Positions 34,861 through 42,804 of a stretch of DNA of 64,000 nt are shown here, piece after piece (positions within the stretch are counted from its first letter, which is position 1; each line of letters opens with the position of its first letter). A model generated the notes under the pieces. It was not told the DNA's origin. It worked only from the letters and a program-made list of their open reading frames with translations, and did not search any database. Origin of the DNA: Myxococcales bacterium (GTDB taxonomy: Bacteria > Myxococcota_A > UBA796 > GCA-2862545); contig JAHQVJ010000202.1 of assembly GCA_019634415.1 (NCBI GenBank), positions 31,265-95,264 on the forward strand, given 5' to 3'. The translations under genes were made by a program, and so were the position numbers.

Positions 34861-34862
34861 AC

Positions 34863-36422
34863 ATGCGCATCTCTCGAGTGTTGGCCGTCGCGCGACGCGA
34901 CCTGTCGCTGGAGCTGCGAGGCCGCAATGGCTGGGTGCTGCCCATGGTGATGGCAGCGCTGCTCATCCCGAGCTCCAGCATGCCCTCGCCCTCGGACCTG
35001 GTGATGACGGCGCGCCGAAACCGTCCGGTGGCCGTGGCCGGAGACGTGCCCGAGGCGGTGGCCGAGCTGCCCTCGGTCACGGTGAGCCGCCGCGCGAACC
35101 TGGTGTTCCGACAGACCGACGACATGCTGGTGGTGGCCGCCCCCGAGGTGCCCACGGCGATTCGGGAGGTGCTGGACGGACCGAACCCGAAGGTGACGCT
35201 GGAAGTGGAGCGCACGGGGTTCAAGTTCCCAGGACGTTCCCTGCTCTTCGCGTTGATCTCGGCCTCCACCCTCACCGGGGCCGTGGCCACGAGCATCGGT
35301 GGGGAGCGCTCTGCGCACACGCTGGTGGTGCTGCTGTCGGCGGCGGTGAGCCGCTGGGAGCTGGTGGCGGGCAAGTGGCTGGCCTGGGGTGGCGTGGGCG
35401 CGGCCACGGCGCTGGGCGCGGCCCTGCTGGCGGTGGCCTTGGGCAACATCGAGCCCGGCAGCTGGCTGCTCCCGCTGCCCTTGGTGCCCCTGGCCACCGT
35501 GGCCTTCGGCCTGTGGCTCGTGCGCCGTGCGGGCGACGTGATCGCAGGTACCACCACGTCGCTGCGGGTGCTGCCTGCGCTGCTGGCACCGAGCGGCATC
35601 GTGGCATGGTTCCTGGGCACCTACGATCCGCACCTGGGCGCGCTGGTGCCCGTGGGCGGAGCCATGATGGCGGCGGGAGACTGCTGGGAGCCCGCGTCGG
35701 CGGTGGTGCTGGCCAGCGTGGTGACGCTGCTGTTCTGCGCCTTCTGCGTGGTGGGCACCGCCCACGATCTCGAGGAGGTGCCCAACCGGGAGATGCCCGA
35801 GCAGCGCACCACCATCGCCGTGGCCTTGGGCTCCCTAGCCGCGGGGGTGTGGTGGCTGCCGCTGCTCGTGCCCCTGCTCTGGGCCGAAGCAGGCAATCCC
35901 GGCCTCACGGAGGAGCTGCCCTTGTCCTCGGGGCTGTGGGCGGGCGGGCTGGGGCTACTGGCCTTCAGCGTCGTGCGGGGCGGCCGCACCGAAGACGCCG
36001 TCACGGCTCTCGGGATCGGTCGGCCACGCGTGGCGCCGATGCTGCTGTGGGGGCTGCTGGGCGGACTCACCCTCACCACCGTCGGGCTGGTGCTGGGTCA
36101 GGTGGTGCCGCCCGAGGGCACCTTCGGGGGCAGCGTCGCCGCGCGGCTCGGCAGCGCCATCCAGCCCATGGGAGCTCCCGGTGCACTGCTGTGCATCATC
36201 GTCGCCGACGAGGTGCTCTTTCGCGGCTGGCTGCCCTCGCTCGTGGGCCACACGCGCGCGGCGGTGGTCTACGGCGTGGTGAAGGCGCCGCTGGATCCTG
36301 TGGGTGCCGTGCTCATGGCAGGGACCCTGGGGGTGGTGGGCCATCGCGGGGGCGTCTACGCAGCGCTGATGGCCCGCCTGCTGTGGGCGGCAGCGCTCGC
36401 AGCGCTGCCGCTCACGCTCTGA
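34863..36422 (+). CDS. ABC-2-type permease fused to a CPBP-like intramembrane domain
   Basis: 519 residues from the ATG at 34863, two bases after the previous stop; earlier in-frame codons are shadow. The N-terminal 330 residues match the NatB pattern: first helix, soluble loop, then G-G-E-R-S-A-H-T-L-V-V-L-L-S-A-A-V-S and further helices. From about 335 the protein becomes a second polytopic domain whose motif A-D-E-V-L-F-R-G-W (D449, E450, R454) matches the (E)ExxxR signature of CPBP/Abi intramembrane peptidases, with V-V-Y-G-V-V-K-A-P-L-D and G-H-R-G-G at the second and third sites. The first Glu is Asp and the usual His of site two is missing, so protease activity is doubtful. ABC permease-CPBP fusions are known in other bacteria. 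Confidence 0.8.
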   Translation: MRISRVLAVARRDLSLELRGRNGWVLPMVMAALLIPSSSMPSPSDLVMTARRNRPVAVAGDVPEAVAELPSVTVSRRANLVFRQTDDMLVVAAPEVPTAIREVLDGPNPKVTLEVERTGFKFPGRSLLFALISASTLTGAVATSIGGERSAHTLVVLLSAAVSRWELVAGKWLAWGGVGAATALGAALLAVALGNIEPGSWLLPLPLVPLATVAFGLWLVRRAGDVIAGTTTSLRVLPALLAPSGIVAWFLGTYDPHLGALVPVGGAMMAAGDCWEPASAVVLASVVTLLFCAFCVVGTAHDLEEVPNREMPEQRTTIAVALGSLAAGVWWLPLLVPLLWAEAGNPGLTEELPLSSGLWAGGLGLLAFSVVRGGRTEDAVTALGIGRPRVAPMLLWGLLGGLTLTTVGLVLGQVVPPEGTFGGSVAARLGSAIQPMGAPGALLCIIVADEVLFRGWLPSLVGHTRAAVVYGVVKAPLDPVGAVLMAGTLGVVGHRGGVYAALMARLLWAAALAALPLTL

Positions 36423-37292
36423 CTACGGGTTCGCGAAGAACCCGATGACCACGGCGGAGCCGGGGTTGGCACCCACCAGCACGTCGTTGAAGGTCAGCTT
36501 CTTGTTGGTGTCGGTGGCGGAGTAGGCGCCGAGCGACGGACCGGCGGCCATCCAGGCCCCGCCCGCAGCCGCGGCCGTGGCCGTGTTGGCCTTCCCACCC
36601 TCGGAGAACAGGCCATCGGCAGGGTTGGCGTCCACGTAGAAGTACCCGAGCGGGGCCGGGGTGCAGGTGGAGCAGTCCACGGTGATGCCGCTGACGGGCG
36701 TGCCAGCGTTGTCGAGGGCGAAGCCCCACACGAAGCCAGCAGCACCGATGTCCTTGACCTGCCCGACCAGGCTGCCCTGGATGCCCGCCAGGAACTTCTG
36801 GGTGATGGCGAAGGACCGCAGCTTGAGCGTGTCTCCGTCGCCCAAGGCGGCGTAGTCACCCGGCAGCACGCCGGTGTTGGTCGGGTAGTGCAGGTCCGAC
36901 TTCTTGTTGTCGCAGTCGTCCACGGCCACCAGCAGCCCGATCTTCGAGTCGGTGACGACGTCGTCGATCACGAAGTTGCCGTTCTTGTCGGAGACGGCGT
37001 TGGCGAGCACGTCGGCAGGGTTGCCCACGATCACCGGCGAGGGATCGAGGAGCTGGATGCAGGCCCCGGCAGGTCCCGCGCCCTGGCTGGCCAGATCGAT
37101 GATCGACCCGACGACCTGGAAGCCGCCCACGGTGGTGGGTGCGGTGTCGGTGGTGGTGTCCGTTGTCGTCGTGTCCGTGGTCGTCGTGTCCGTGGCGGTC
37201 ACGATGGCCGTGTCGGTGGTGGTGGTGGTGTCGGTGGTGAGCTTGTCGCCCTCACAGGCAACGAGGAGCAGCACAGGCATGAGCGCTCGCAT
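36423..37292 (-). CDS. Lipoprotein with Thr/Asp linker and carboxypeptidase-regulatory-like domain
   Basis: 289 residues from the ATG at 37292 (GGGAGG upstream). The signal peptide M-R-A-L-M-P-V-L-L-L-V-A-C has a good lipobox. A linker of T-D-T repeats (residues about 18-50) precedes a beta-sandwich-like domain: F-Q-V-V-G-S-I-I-D-L-A-S-Q-G-A-G-P-A-G-A-C-I-Q-L and N-G-N-F-V-I-D-D-V look like the CarboxypepD_reg / Cna-B-like fold with its V-x-G-x-V...G-x-F pattern. A second half (from about 175) is Gly/Ala-rich and similar in type. It is an outer-surface protein by context; no enzyme motif is seen. It converges with the CPBP-fusion gene with no gap. Confidence 0.75.
   Translation of the reverse strand: MRALMPVLLLVACEGDKLTTDTTTTTDTAIVTATDTTTTDTTTTDTTTDTAPTTVGGFQVVGSIIDLASQGAGPAGACIQLLDPSPVIVGNPADVLANAVSDKNGNFVIDDVVTDSKIGLLVAVDDCDNKKSDLHYPTNTGVLPGDYAALGDGDTLKLRSFAITQKFLAGIQGSLVGQVKDIGAAGFVWGFALDNAGTPVSGITVDCSTCTPAPLGYFYVDANPADGLFSEGGKANTATAAAAGGAWMAAGPSLGAYSATDTNKKLTFNDVLVGANPGSAVVIGFFANP
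37141..37245 (-). repeat. Thr/Asp-coding microrepeat in lipoprotein linker
   Basis: The stretch holds several near-identical copies of GTGTCCGTGGTCGTC (plus-strand view), encoding T-D-T-T-T-T-D-T units. The repeat is in frame and probably length-variable, acting as an extended stalk between the acyl anchor and the globular domain. Confidence 0.6.
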
Positions 37293-37314
37293 GGGTTCCT
37301 CCCTCAATCGGCGC

Positions 37315-37320
37315 ACGATA
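37315..37320 (-). promoter_or_regulatory. Candidate -10 element of the Thr/Asp-linker lipoprotein gene
   Basis: TATCGT on the minus strand 22 bases before the ATG at 37292, followed by a leader containing GGGAGG. A -35 match is not evident. Confidence 0.3.
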
Positions 37321-37448
37321 CCCCAGCTCGCGTTGTCTGGCCGCACTGGTTCGCACCCTCGACCAGGGAGCAAGGTGCAAGCACACTGTCCGGCGATTGG
37401 GGTGACCGACGATGTCACACTTCCCGCGGCGCGGATGCGGGATCTGTT

Positions 37449-38681
37449 TCAAGACGACGACGTGAGCTGCACGCGTCTGGCACGCAGCCCCAGCCCCGCT
37501 CCTGTGGCAGTGACGGCCTCCCACACCACGAGGACGTCTTGGCCCGACCCATCGGCGGACGGACGCACCGACACGCTGGGTCGCTCGTCGTGGTCGCCTC
37601 CGGCCTCGGACAGCCAGGTCGGCGGCACCACGATCTGGGCCGTGTCACCATCGACGGCCGCCAGCACCACGCCTGGCACCCCCTGTGCGTCGGTCTGCTG
37701 CCACAGGACCACCGCCACCGATCCCGCCCAGTCCACCACCACCCGATCCCCATCGCCACCCGGATCGAGGGCCACCGAGGGGCCGATGGGCTGGGCATTG
37801 GGATCGAAGAGCCGAACGTAGGCGCCGTTGCCCAGCCCCGGTCCGTCGGCCTCCACCTTGTCGCGCCAGCTGATGGCGAAGGCGCCAGAGCCATCGGGTC
37901 GCACGGCCACGGCCGGGCGACTGGGGAAGGCCGTGTCCAGATCGTCCGCACGAAACGGATCGGTCTTGGATCCATCGGCGTCGTGTCGACAGCCCCACAC
38001 CTCGTAGATCACCTCGGCGGGCCGGTCGGGGTGCGGCTTGTCCAGCGCCCACACGCCCACCCATCCCCCGTCGTCGAGGGCCGAGGCATCCGATGCCTTG
38101 CGCGACTGGGCGTCCGCCACCACGGCGTCTCCGACGGCCGCCAGCTCCGCGTCGAAGGCACGCCACACGATGCGTCCGTCCTCGGGCCCCATCCCAGGCC
38201 CCCCGAACTCGGTCCACACCGCGATCCCCGCGCCCGAAGGGCGAACGGCCAGGTCGACGGCGTCGGCTCGGATGTCGGTCTGGTGCAGCGGACGCCCGAT
38301 GGTGGAGATGGCCCCGCGTGACGACAGACCCGCGAGGTTGACCCGCCCCTGCAGATCCGTCCAGGCCGTGACCACGCGCTGCCCGTCCCACCCCACGTCG
38401 GGCTTGTCTCCAGTGGCGGTGGGCGCGTTGAGGCGGGTGGCGTCGGCCGCGGGTCGACCGTCTTCGTCGTAGCCCTGCGCGAGCGCCTGGGCCGCAGGCT
38501 CTGCACCCGCTGCGTAGGCGACCACGTAGTGATCCTCCGTCGTCCACGTCACGGTGGCGTGGCTGTGCAGCAGCCCACCCCCTGGGCGCGTCAGCACGGC
38601 GATGTCGCCCATGCTCACCGACCAGGACAGCTCCGAGTCCCCTGAACACCCCACCGCGAATGCCAACGCCAGAACACGCAT
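37449..38681 (-). CDS. Lipoprotein with beta-propeller-like repeats
   Basis: 410 residues from the ATG at 38681; an open frame upstream is a shadow of the TPR gene. The signal M-R-V-L-A-L-A-F-A-V-G-C has a lipobox (A-V-G-C). Repeating units of about 50-60 residues end in strands such as V-V-T-A-W-T-D, I-A-V-W-T-E-F, W-V-G-V-W-A-L-D, F-A-I-S-W-R-D and A-V-V-L-W-Q-Q, with R-P-S/D-G-S-G turns between, the look of a six- or seven-bladed propeller. It begins 14 bp after the degenerate-cyclase/NTPase/TPR gene and is likely co-transcribed, so it may be that protein's surface-side partner. No catalytic motif. Function inferred only as ligand or protein binding. Confidence 0.72.
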   Translation of the reverse strand: MRVLALAFAVGCSGDSELSWSVSMGDIAVLTRPGGGLLHSHATVTWTTEDHYVVAYAAGAEPAAQALAQGYDEDGRPAADATRLNAPTATGDKPDVGWDGQRVVTAWTDLQGRVNLAGLSSRGAISTIGRPLHQTDIRADAVDLAVRPSGAGIAVWTEFGGPGMGPEDGRIVWRAFDAELAAVGDAVVADAQSRKASDASALDDGGWVGVWALDKPHPDRPAEVIYEVWGCRHDADGSKTDPFRADDLDTAFPSRPAVAVRPDGSGAFAISWRDKVEADGPGLGNGAYVRLFDPNAQPIGPSVALDPGGDGDRVVVDWAGSVAVVLWQQTDAQGVPGVVLAAVDGDTAQIVVPPTWLSEAGGDHDERPSVSVRPSADGSGQDVLVVWEAVTATGAGLGLRARRVQLTSSS

Positions 38682-38695
38682 GGAGCCAGGGTAGT

Positions 38696-41600
38696 CTACA
38701 GACGCGACCGATCGCCACGCGCCAGATGCTCCACACGGGCGAGGGCGAGGCGCGCCTCCCCCGGCAGCGAGGCCACCCGCTGCAGGGCATCGGACAGACG
38801 CTCCTCCAGCTCGGACTCCAGTCGCTCGGCGTCCTGCGGCGCTCCACGCTGCCGTGCGGCGCGGGCGGCATCGAGCTGCAGCGCCCCGCGGAGCTGCTCG
38901 AGGGCCTCCCCCACCTGAGGATCCGAGGACTCCGCGTGGCAGCGCTCGGCGGTGGCGAAGCGCTCGGCGGCGGCGTCGGTGTGCCCCAGCTCCGCCTCGA
39001 TGGCCGCCGACCACCCGCCGAACATGGCCTGAAGTCGCCGGCTCCCCGCAGCGTCGAGCAGGGTCAGCGCCTTGTCGTAGAACTCCCTCGCCGAGTCGAG
39101 CTGGTCGGACAGGTGATGCAGGATCCCGAGCAGGCCGGTGACGTGGCCCTCGGCCGCCGAGTCCCGCAGGGTCCGGTACACGGCCAGGGCCGACAGCAGG
39201 CGCTGGCGCGCGACCTGGGGTTGACCACGAGACAGCGCCACCAGGCCGCCGTGGCTGGTGGCGTGTGCCTCGGCACGCCGGTCTCCGATGCGGCGCGCCA
39301 CGGCTGCCGCCTCCTCCAGGCCGCGATCGGCGTCGTCGAGACGGCCCAGGTGGTAGTCGAGGATGGCCAGATCGGAGCGAGCCACGCTCTCCGCTCGCGT
39401 GCCCCCTTCCTCGACGAGCAGGTGGATCACCTCGCGATACAGCGACCGAGCCTGCTCCGAGCGACCGGACCTCCGGTACAGCAGCGCCAGCCAACCCACC
39501 GCCCTCGCCTCGTCGCCGGTGGCTCCCGCGTCGCGTAGCACCGCCACTGCCTCGTGCAGGTGAGCCTCGGCGTCGTCGTAGCGCCCACCCTGCATCTGTG
39601 CGAGGGCCAATCGAGCCAAGGATCGCGCGCGCTTCAGAGGCTCGGCGCTCCGCTCGAAGACCTCGGTGGCCTGCCGGAACGCGTTGCTGGCCCGCTCGGG
39701 CTCCGCCGCGAGCACGCGGCCCTGCAGGTGTTGCACCTCGCCCAGCCAGCGCTGGTCGGGCAGCTCGCGGGCGAGTCGCGTGGCCCGCTGTAGATCGTCG
39801 CCCGCGAGCGTGGTCCTGCCCGCCCTGAGGAGGAGGTGGGCTCGCAGCAGCAACACGTCGAGCACGAGGTCCGCCGGGACGTCGCCCTGCTCGTCGCACC
39901 GCGCAATCAGGCGACTCGTCAGACGGATGCCCTCGAACAGAGGCCCCCGGAGCAGTAGCACCGGCCGCAGCAAGGCCATGGCCCGCAGCGCCTCGCACAG
40001 TCCGGGCGTGCCTCGGGCCGGATCCTTGCCATCGAGCACCACCTGGACGAGGTTGGGCCACTCCACGGCCAGCCGAGCCACCACCTCGGGCTCCTCGCGC
40101 CGTACCGACGACTGCAGCCAGCCGAGCCCCTCCTCGAGCAGGCTCGCATCTCGATGGGCCCGGATCTCCGCCAGCCCGGAGTCGGGGTAGTTCCTGCGGA
40201 TGAACCCCCGCAGCTCCGGAGCGACCATGTAGCGGCGCAGATCCGGGGCCGACGGATCGGGAGCCACGCGGAGCCAGCCTCGTCGGTCGAGATCGGCGAG
40301 CAGCTGGTGCACGTCGTCGTCGGTGAATCCGGGGGGTGGCGCGATGGCCTCGAAGCCCCCCTGGTGCATGGCGCAGGTGGCGAGCACTGCTCGCTCGGAG
40401 TCCGTCAGCGCCTCCCATGCGAGGGTGGAGACCGCGGCCAGGTCGGCCTCGGAGGGAAGCGTCGCGAGCAGCGCCGCCACCTCCACCCGATCCGCCACCC
40501 CGGCGAGCAAGCGAATAGCGCGGGGTCGAGCCCCCACGGCCGCGATGAGCCGTGCCACCTCGTCGCCCGAGCCCACGCCGAAGGTGGCGGACACGCCGCG
40601 AGCCCGTCGCGTGAACATACGGACGGCGTCGGTGTAGCGAACCCCCTCCGTCTCCACCAGGCTCAGGGGCCCCACCTCGTAGGCCACCTCCCCACGCACG
40701 GCGAGCCGGCGGGCCGCCGAGACCACGAGCGTGGCCTCGGGGGCCAGCGTGGTCCATGCCTCCACGGCGGCAGCCACTGCGGGATCGTGGGTGCGCAGAC
40801 CGTCCAGCGCGAGCAACGTGGGTCCCCGATCGGCCAGCGCATGCCCCACCTGGGTGACGGCGTCGTCGGCCTGGGGAGCATCCGCCAGATCCACGCCGAG
40901 GGCCTCCGCCACCCGTCGCACCACACTGGCCACCGAGGTGCTGGCGGGCGTGGCCAGCCACACCCCACCCGTGAGGGTGGCGTCGGAGCGGCGCACGTGG
41001 GCGAGCTGCCGCACGAGGCGTGACTTCCCGACTCCCTCGGCTCCCACCACGGTGATGAGCCGAACCCCCATCGTCATGAGCTCCACCAGCGACGCGATGT
41101 CCTGCTGCCGGCCGATGAACTCGCCCTCTGGGGGCAGGTTGGAGCGACGGACGTCCTGGCTGCGCGGACGCGGGAAGCTGCGGGCGTCCAGCCCCAGCGG
41201 CAGCAGCTGGAACAGTCGCCGCACGCCGGGCATCCCCGTCACCCGGTGCGCCCCGAGGTCGCGCAGCACCACGGTGCCGGGGAGCACTCCCTTGAGGTGC
41301 CTCCACGCCGCAGTGGACAGCAGCACCTGGCCGCCGTGGGCCGCTCCGGTGATGCGAGTCACCTGGTGCACGGCCGGACCGCGGACTCGGTCCCCTTGGA
41401 CGAACAGGCGCCCCACGTGCAGTCCCACGCGCGCTCGCAGTCCACGGAACAGCACCGTGCCGTCGGCCGCTCGCACCTCCCTGGCCTCGGGCCGCACGAG
41501 CAACGTGCTGGGCCAGGGCTGCTTGAGCAGCGCCTCCTGCAGGGACAGAGCGAACTTCGCAGCCGCACTCGCCTCGGAGAACACCACCAGGGCGCCTCGG

Positions 41601-41788
41601 GCCGCGGAGGTGACCTCCTCCCCACCCGCCGAGGCCGCGGCCTCGCGGATGGCCGCTCGCACCAAGGACTCGCTGCGCGTCACCGCGGCAGGGACTCGCG
41701 CAGCAAGCACAGCCACGTCGACGAGCTGCACCAGTGCCAGGCAGCACAGGTGGGTCTCGGGGAGGTCCGGACCATCGGTGGCGTTCAT
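38696..41788 (-). CDS. Degenerate class III cyclase / STAND-type NTPase / TPR protein
   Basis: 1030 residues. Residues 10-200 align with a class III cyclase domain (V-G-L-H-V-G at 121-126, G-P-A-V-H-Q-V-T-R-I at 138-147) but the G-D of the second metal site is A63-R64 and the ribose-contacting Asn is His, so it cannot be a normal cyclase. Residues 225-520 form an AAA/NB-ARC-like NTPase with Walker A GAEGVGKS at 249-256, Walker B L-L-A-L-D-G-L and a winged-helix-like C-part. Residues from about 560 to 1000 are TPR repeats (A-R-S-L-Y-R-E-V-I, A-R-E-F-Y-D-K-A-L). The layout is that of large myxobacterial/actinobacterial STAND regulators. Starts 14 bp from the divergent gene, with no ribosome-binding site, so leaderless translation is possible. 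Confidence 0.82.
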   Translation of the reverse strand: MNATDGPDLPETHLCCLALVQLVDVAVLAARVPAAVTRSESLVRAAIREAAASAGGEEVTSAARGALVVFSEASAAAKFALSLQEALLKQPWPSTLLVRPEAREVRAADGTVLFRGLRARVGLHVGRLFVQGDRVRGPAVHQVTRITGAAHGGQVLLSTAAWRHLKGVLPGTVVLRDLGAHRVTGMPGVRRLFQLLPLGLDARSFPRPRSQDVRRSNLPPEGEFIGRQQDIASLVELMTMGVRLITVVGAEGVGKSRLVRQLAHVRRSDATLTGGVWLATPASTSVASVVRRVAEALGVDLADAPQADDAVTQVGHALADRGPTLLALDGLRTHDPAVAAAVEAWTTLAPEATLVVSAARRLAVRGEVAYEVGPLSLVETEGVRYTDAVRMFTRRARGVSATFGVGSGDEVARLIAAVGARPRAIRLLAGVADRVEVAALLATLPSEADLAAVSTLAWEALTDSERAVLATCAMHQGGFEAIAPPPGFTDDDVHQLLADLDRRGWLRVAPDPSAPDLRRYMVAPELRGFIRRNYPDSGLAEIRAHRDASLLEEGLGWLQSSVRREEPEVVARLAVEWPNLVQVVLDGKDPARGTPGLCEALRAMALLRPVLLLRGPLFEGIRLTSRLIARCDEQGDVPADLVLDVLLLRAHLLLRAGRTTLAGDDLQRATRLARELPDQRWLGEVQHLQGRVLAAEPERASNAFRQATEVFERSAEPLKRARSLARLALAQMQGGRYDDAEAHLHEAVAVLRDAGATGDEARAVGWLALLYRRSGRSEQARSLYREVIHLLVEEGGTRAESVARSDLAILDYHLGRLDDADRGLEEAAAVARRIGDRRAEAHATSHGGLVALSRGQPQVARQRLLSALAVYRTLRDSAAEGHVTGLLGILHHLSDQLDSAREFYDKALTLLDAAGSRRLQAMFGGWSAAIEAELGHTDAAAERFATAERCHAESSDPQVGEALEQLRGALQLDAARAARQRGAPQDAERLESELEERLSDALQRVASLPGEARLALARVEHLARGDRSRL

Positions 41789-41802
41789 CGACCTGCATCA
41801 TA

Positions 41803-42804
41803 ATGGCGGCCATGGACGACTCCGCAATTCGAGCCCTGCAGCGGCTGCGGGAACCCGACAGCCCGGCACTGGCCGATCTGGCTGCCCTGGTGGTCGCTCA
41901 GACCACCGCGACCCCGTTGGCGGAGCTGGCCCGCCCCGAGTGGATCGCGAACCAGGTGGCCGCGGGGCTCGAGGCCGCCACCCGCGGCGACCACCTCCGC
42001 GCCTGGGTGGACGCCCGCATCGCCGAGCAACGGGACCGCTGGGCCGCGGAGGAACGGCCGCTGAAGGGCTTCGTGCCCGACGAGGCCCTCGAGCCGCTGC
42101 AGTCCCTCCTGGGACGCCCCTACGTACCGGACGAGGAGCTGGTCTACCGGCTGATCGATCAGCCTGCCATCCGGGAGCTGGTGCACACCGTGCTCTCGCA
42201 GACGGTCCAGGGCTTCCGCAAGCGTCTGGGCGACGTGGACGGCATGCTCGCGGGGCTGTCCCGCAGGGCCGCGAAGCACGGCAAGGGCTTGCTGGGCAAC
42301 GTGGGGCGCAACCTGGGGGGCATGGCGGAGAACATCGTGGGTGCGGTGCGCGACGAGGTGGATCACGCGCTGGAAGGTCGCATCGCCGACTTCATGGACA
42401 ACGCCACCACCCAGGCGCTGCGAACCATCGCGGATCACGCTGCGGATCCGGCCCAGGCCCAGGCCCTGGCGCAGCTACGGCTCGCGGTCCTCGACGTGGT
42501 GCTGGACTCTCCCATCCAGGAGCTTGCAGCCGAGGCGGACAAGCTGAAGCCCGAGGAGATCATCGACGTGGTGGTGGGCGCAGTGCGCTCCTCGCTGGCG
42601 GACCCCGAGTTCGTTCCCCGACTACGGTCCCGCATCGCCGACACCCTGCAAGAGGCGGGGGACGGCACCTTCGGTGACTGGCTCGACGAAGTCGAGCTGA
42701 CCAGCGTCTGGACTCGAACCACCACCGAGTTCGTTGCAGATCGCCTCGCCTCGGTGGTCCAATCCGACGCCTTCGAGACCTGGTGGCAGGACCTCCATCG
42801 ATGA
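41803..42804 (+). CDS. Helical protein of unknown function, coupled to a Ser/Thr kinase
   Basis: 333 residues from the ATG at 41803; another ATG at 41812 (MDDSAIRAL) is equally possible, and neither has a ribosome-binding site. The sequence is almost entirely amphipathic helix, acidic, with a central Gly-rich basic patch (K-H-G-K-G-L-L-G-N-V-G-R-N-L-G-G-M, about residues 160-180) that may touch membrane or nucleotide. A recurring W-V-D-A-R-I and W-L-D-E-V-E style brackets the protein. No signal peptide or membrane helix. The stop overlaps the kinase start (ATGA), so the products are made together. I recognise no family. Confidence 0.72.
   Translation: MAAMDDSAIRALQRLREPDSPALADLAALVVAQTTATPLAELARPEWIANQVAAGLEAATRGDHLRAWVDARIAEQRDRWAAEERPLKGFVPDEALEPLQSLLGRPYVPDEELVYRLIDQPAIRELVHTVLSQTVQGFRKRLGDVDGMLAGLSRRAAKHGKGLLGNVGRNLGGMAENIVGAVRDEVDHALEGRIADFMDNATTQALRTIADHAADPAQAQALAQLRLAVLDVVLDSPIQELAAEADKLKPEEIIDVVVGAVRSSLADPEFVPRLRSRIADTLQEAGDGTFGDWLDEVELTSVWTRTTTEFVADRLASVVQSDAFETWWQDLHR

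Noticed and set aside
33945..34862. Plus-strand frame continuous with the CPBP-fusion permease
   Set aside because: Arg/Gly/His-rich shadow of the first permease; the ATG at 34863 follows that gene's stop by two bases.
38682..41813. Minus-strand frame continuous with the lipoprotein at 37449, giving a 1454-residue protein
   Set aside because: The upstream part is Gly/Arg/Ala noise opposite in frame to the TPR gene; the lipoprotein signal peptide at 38681 marks the true start.
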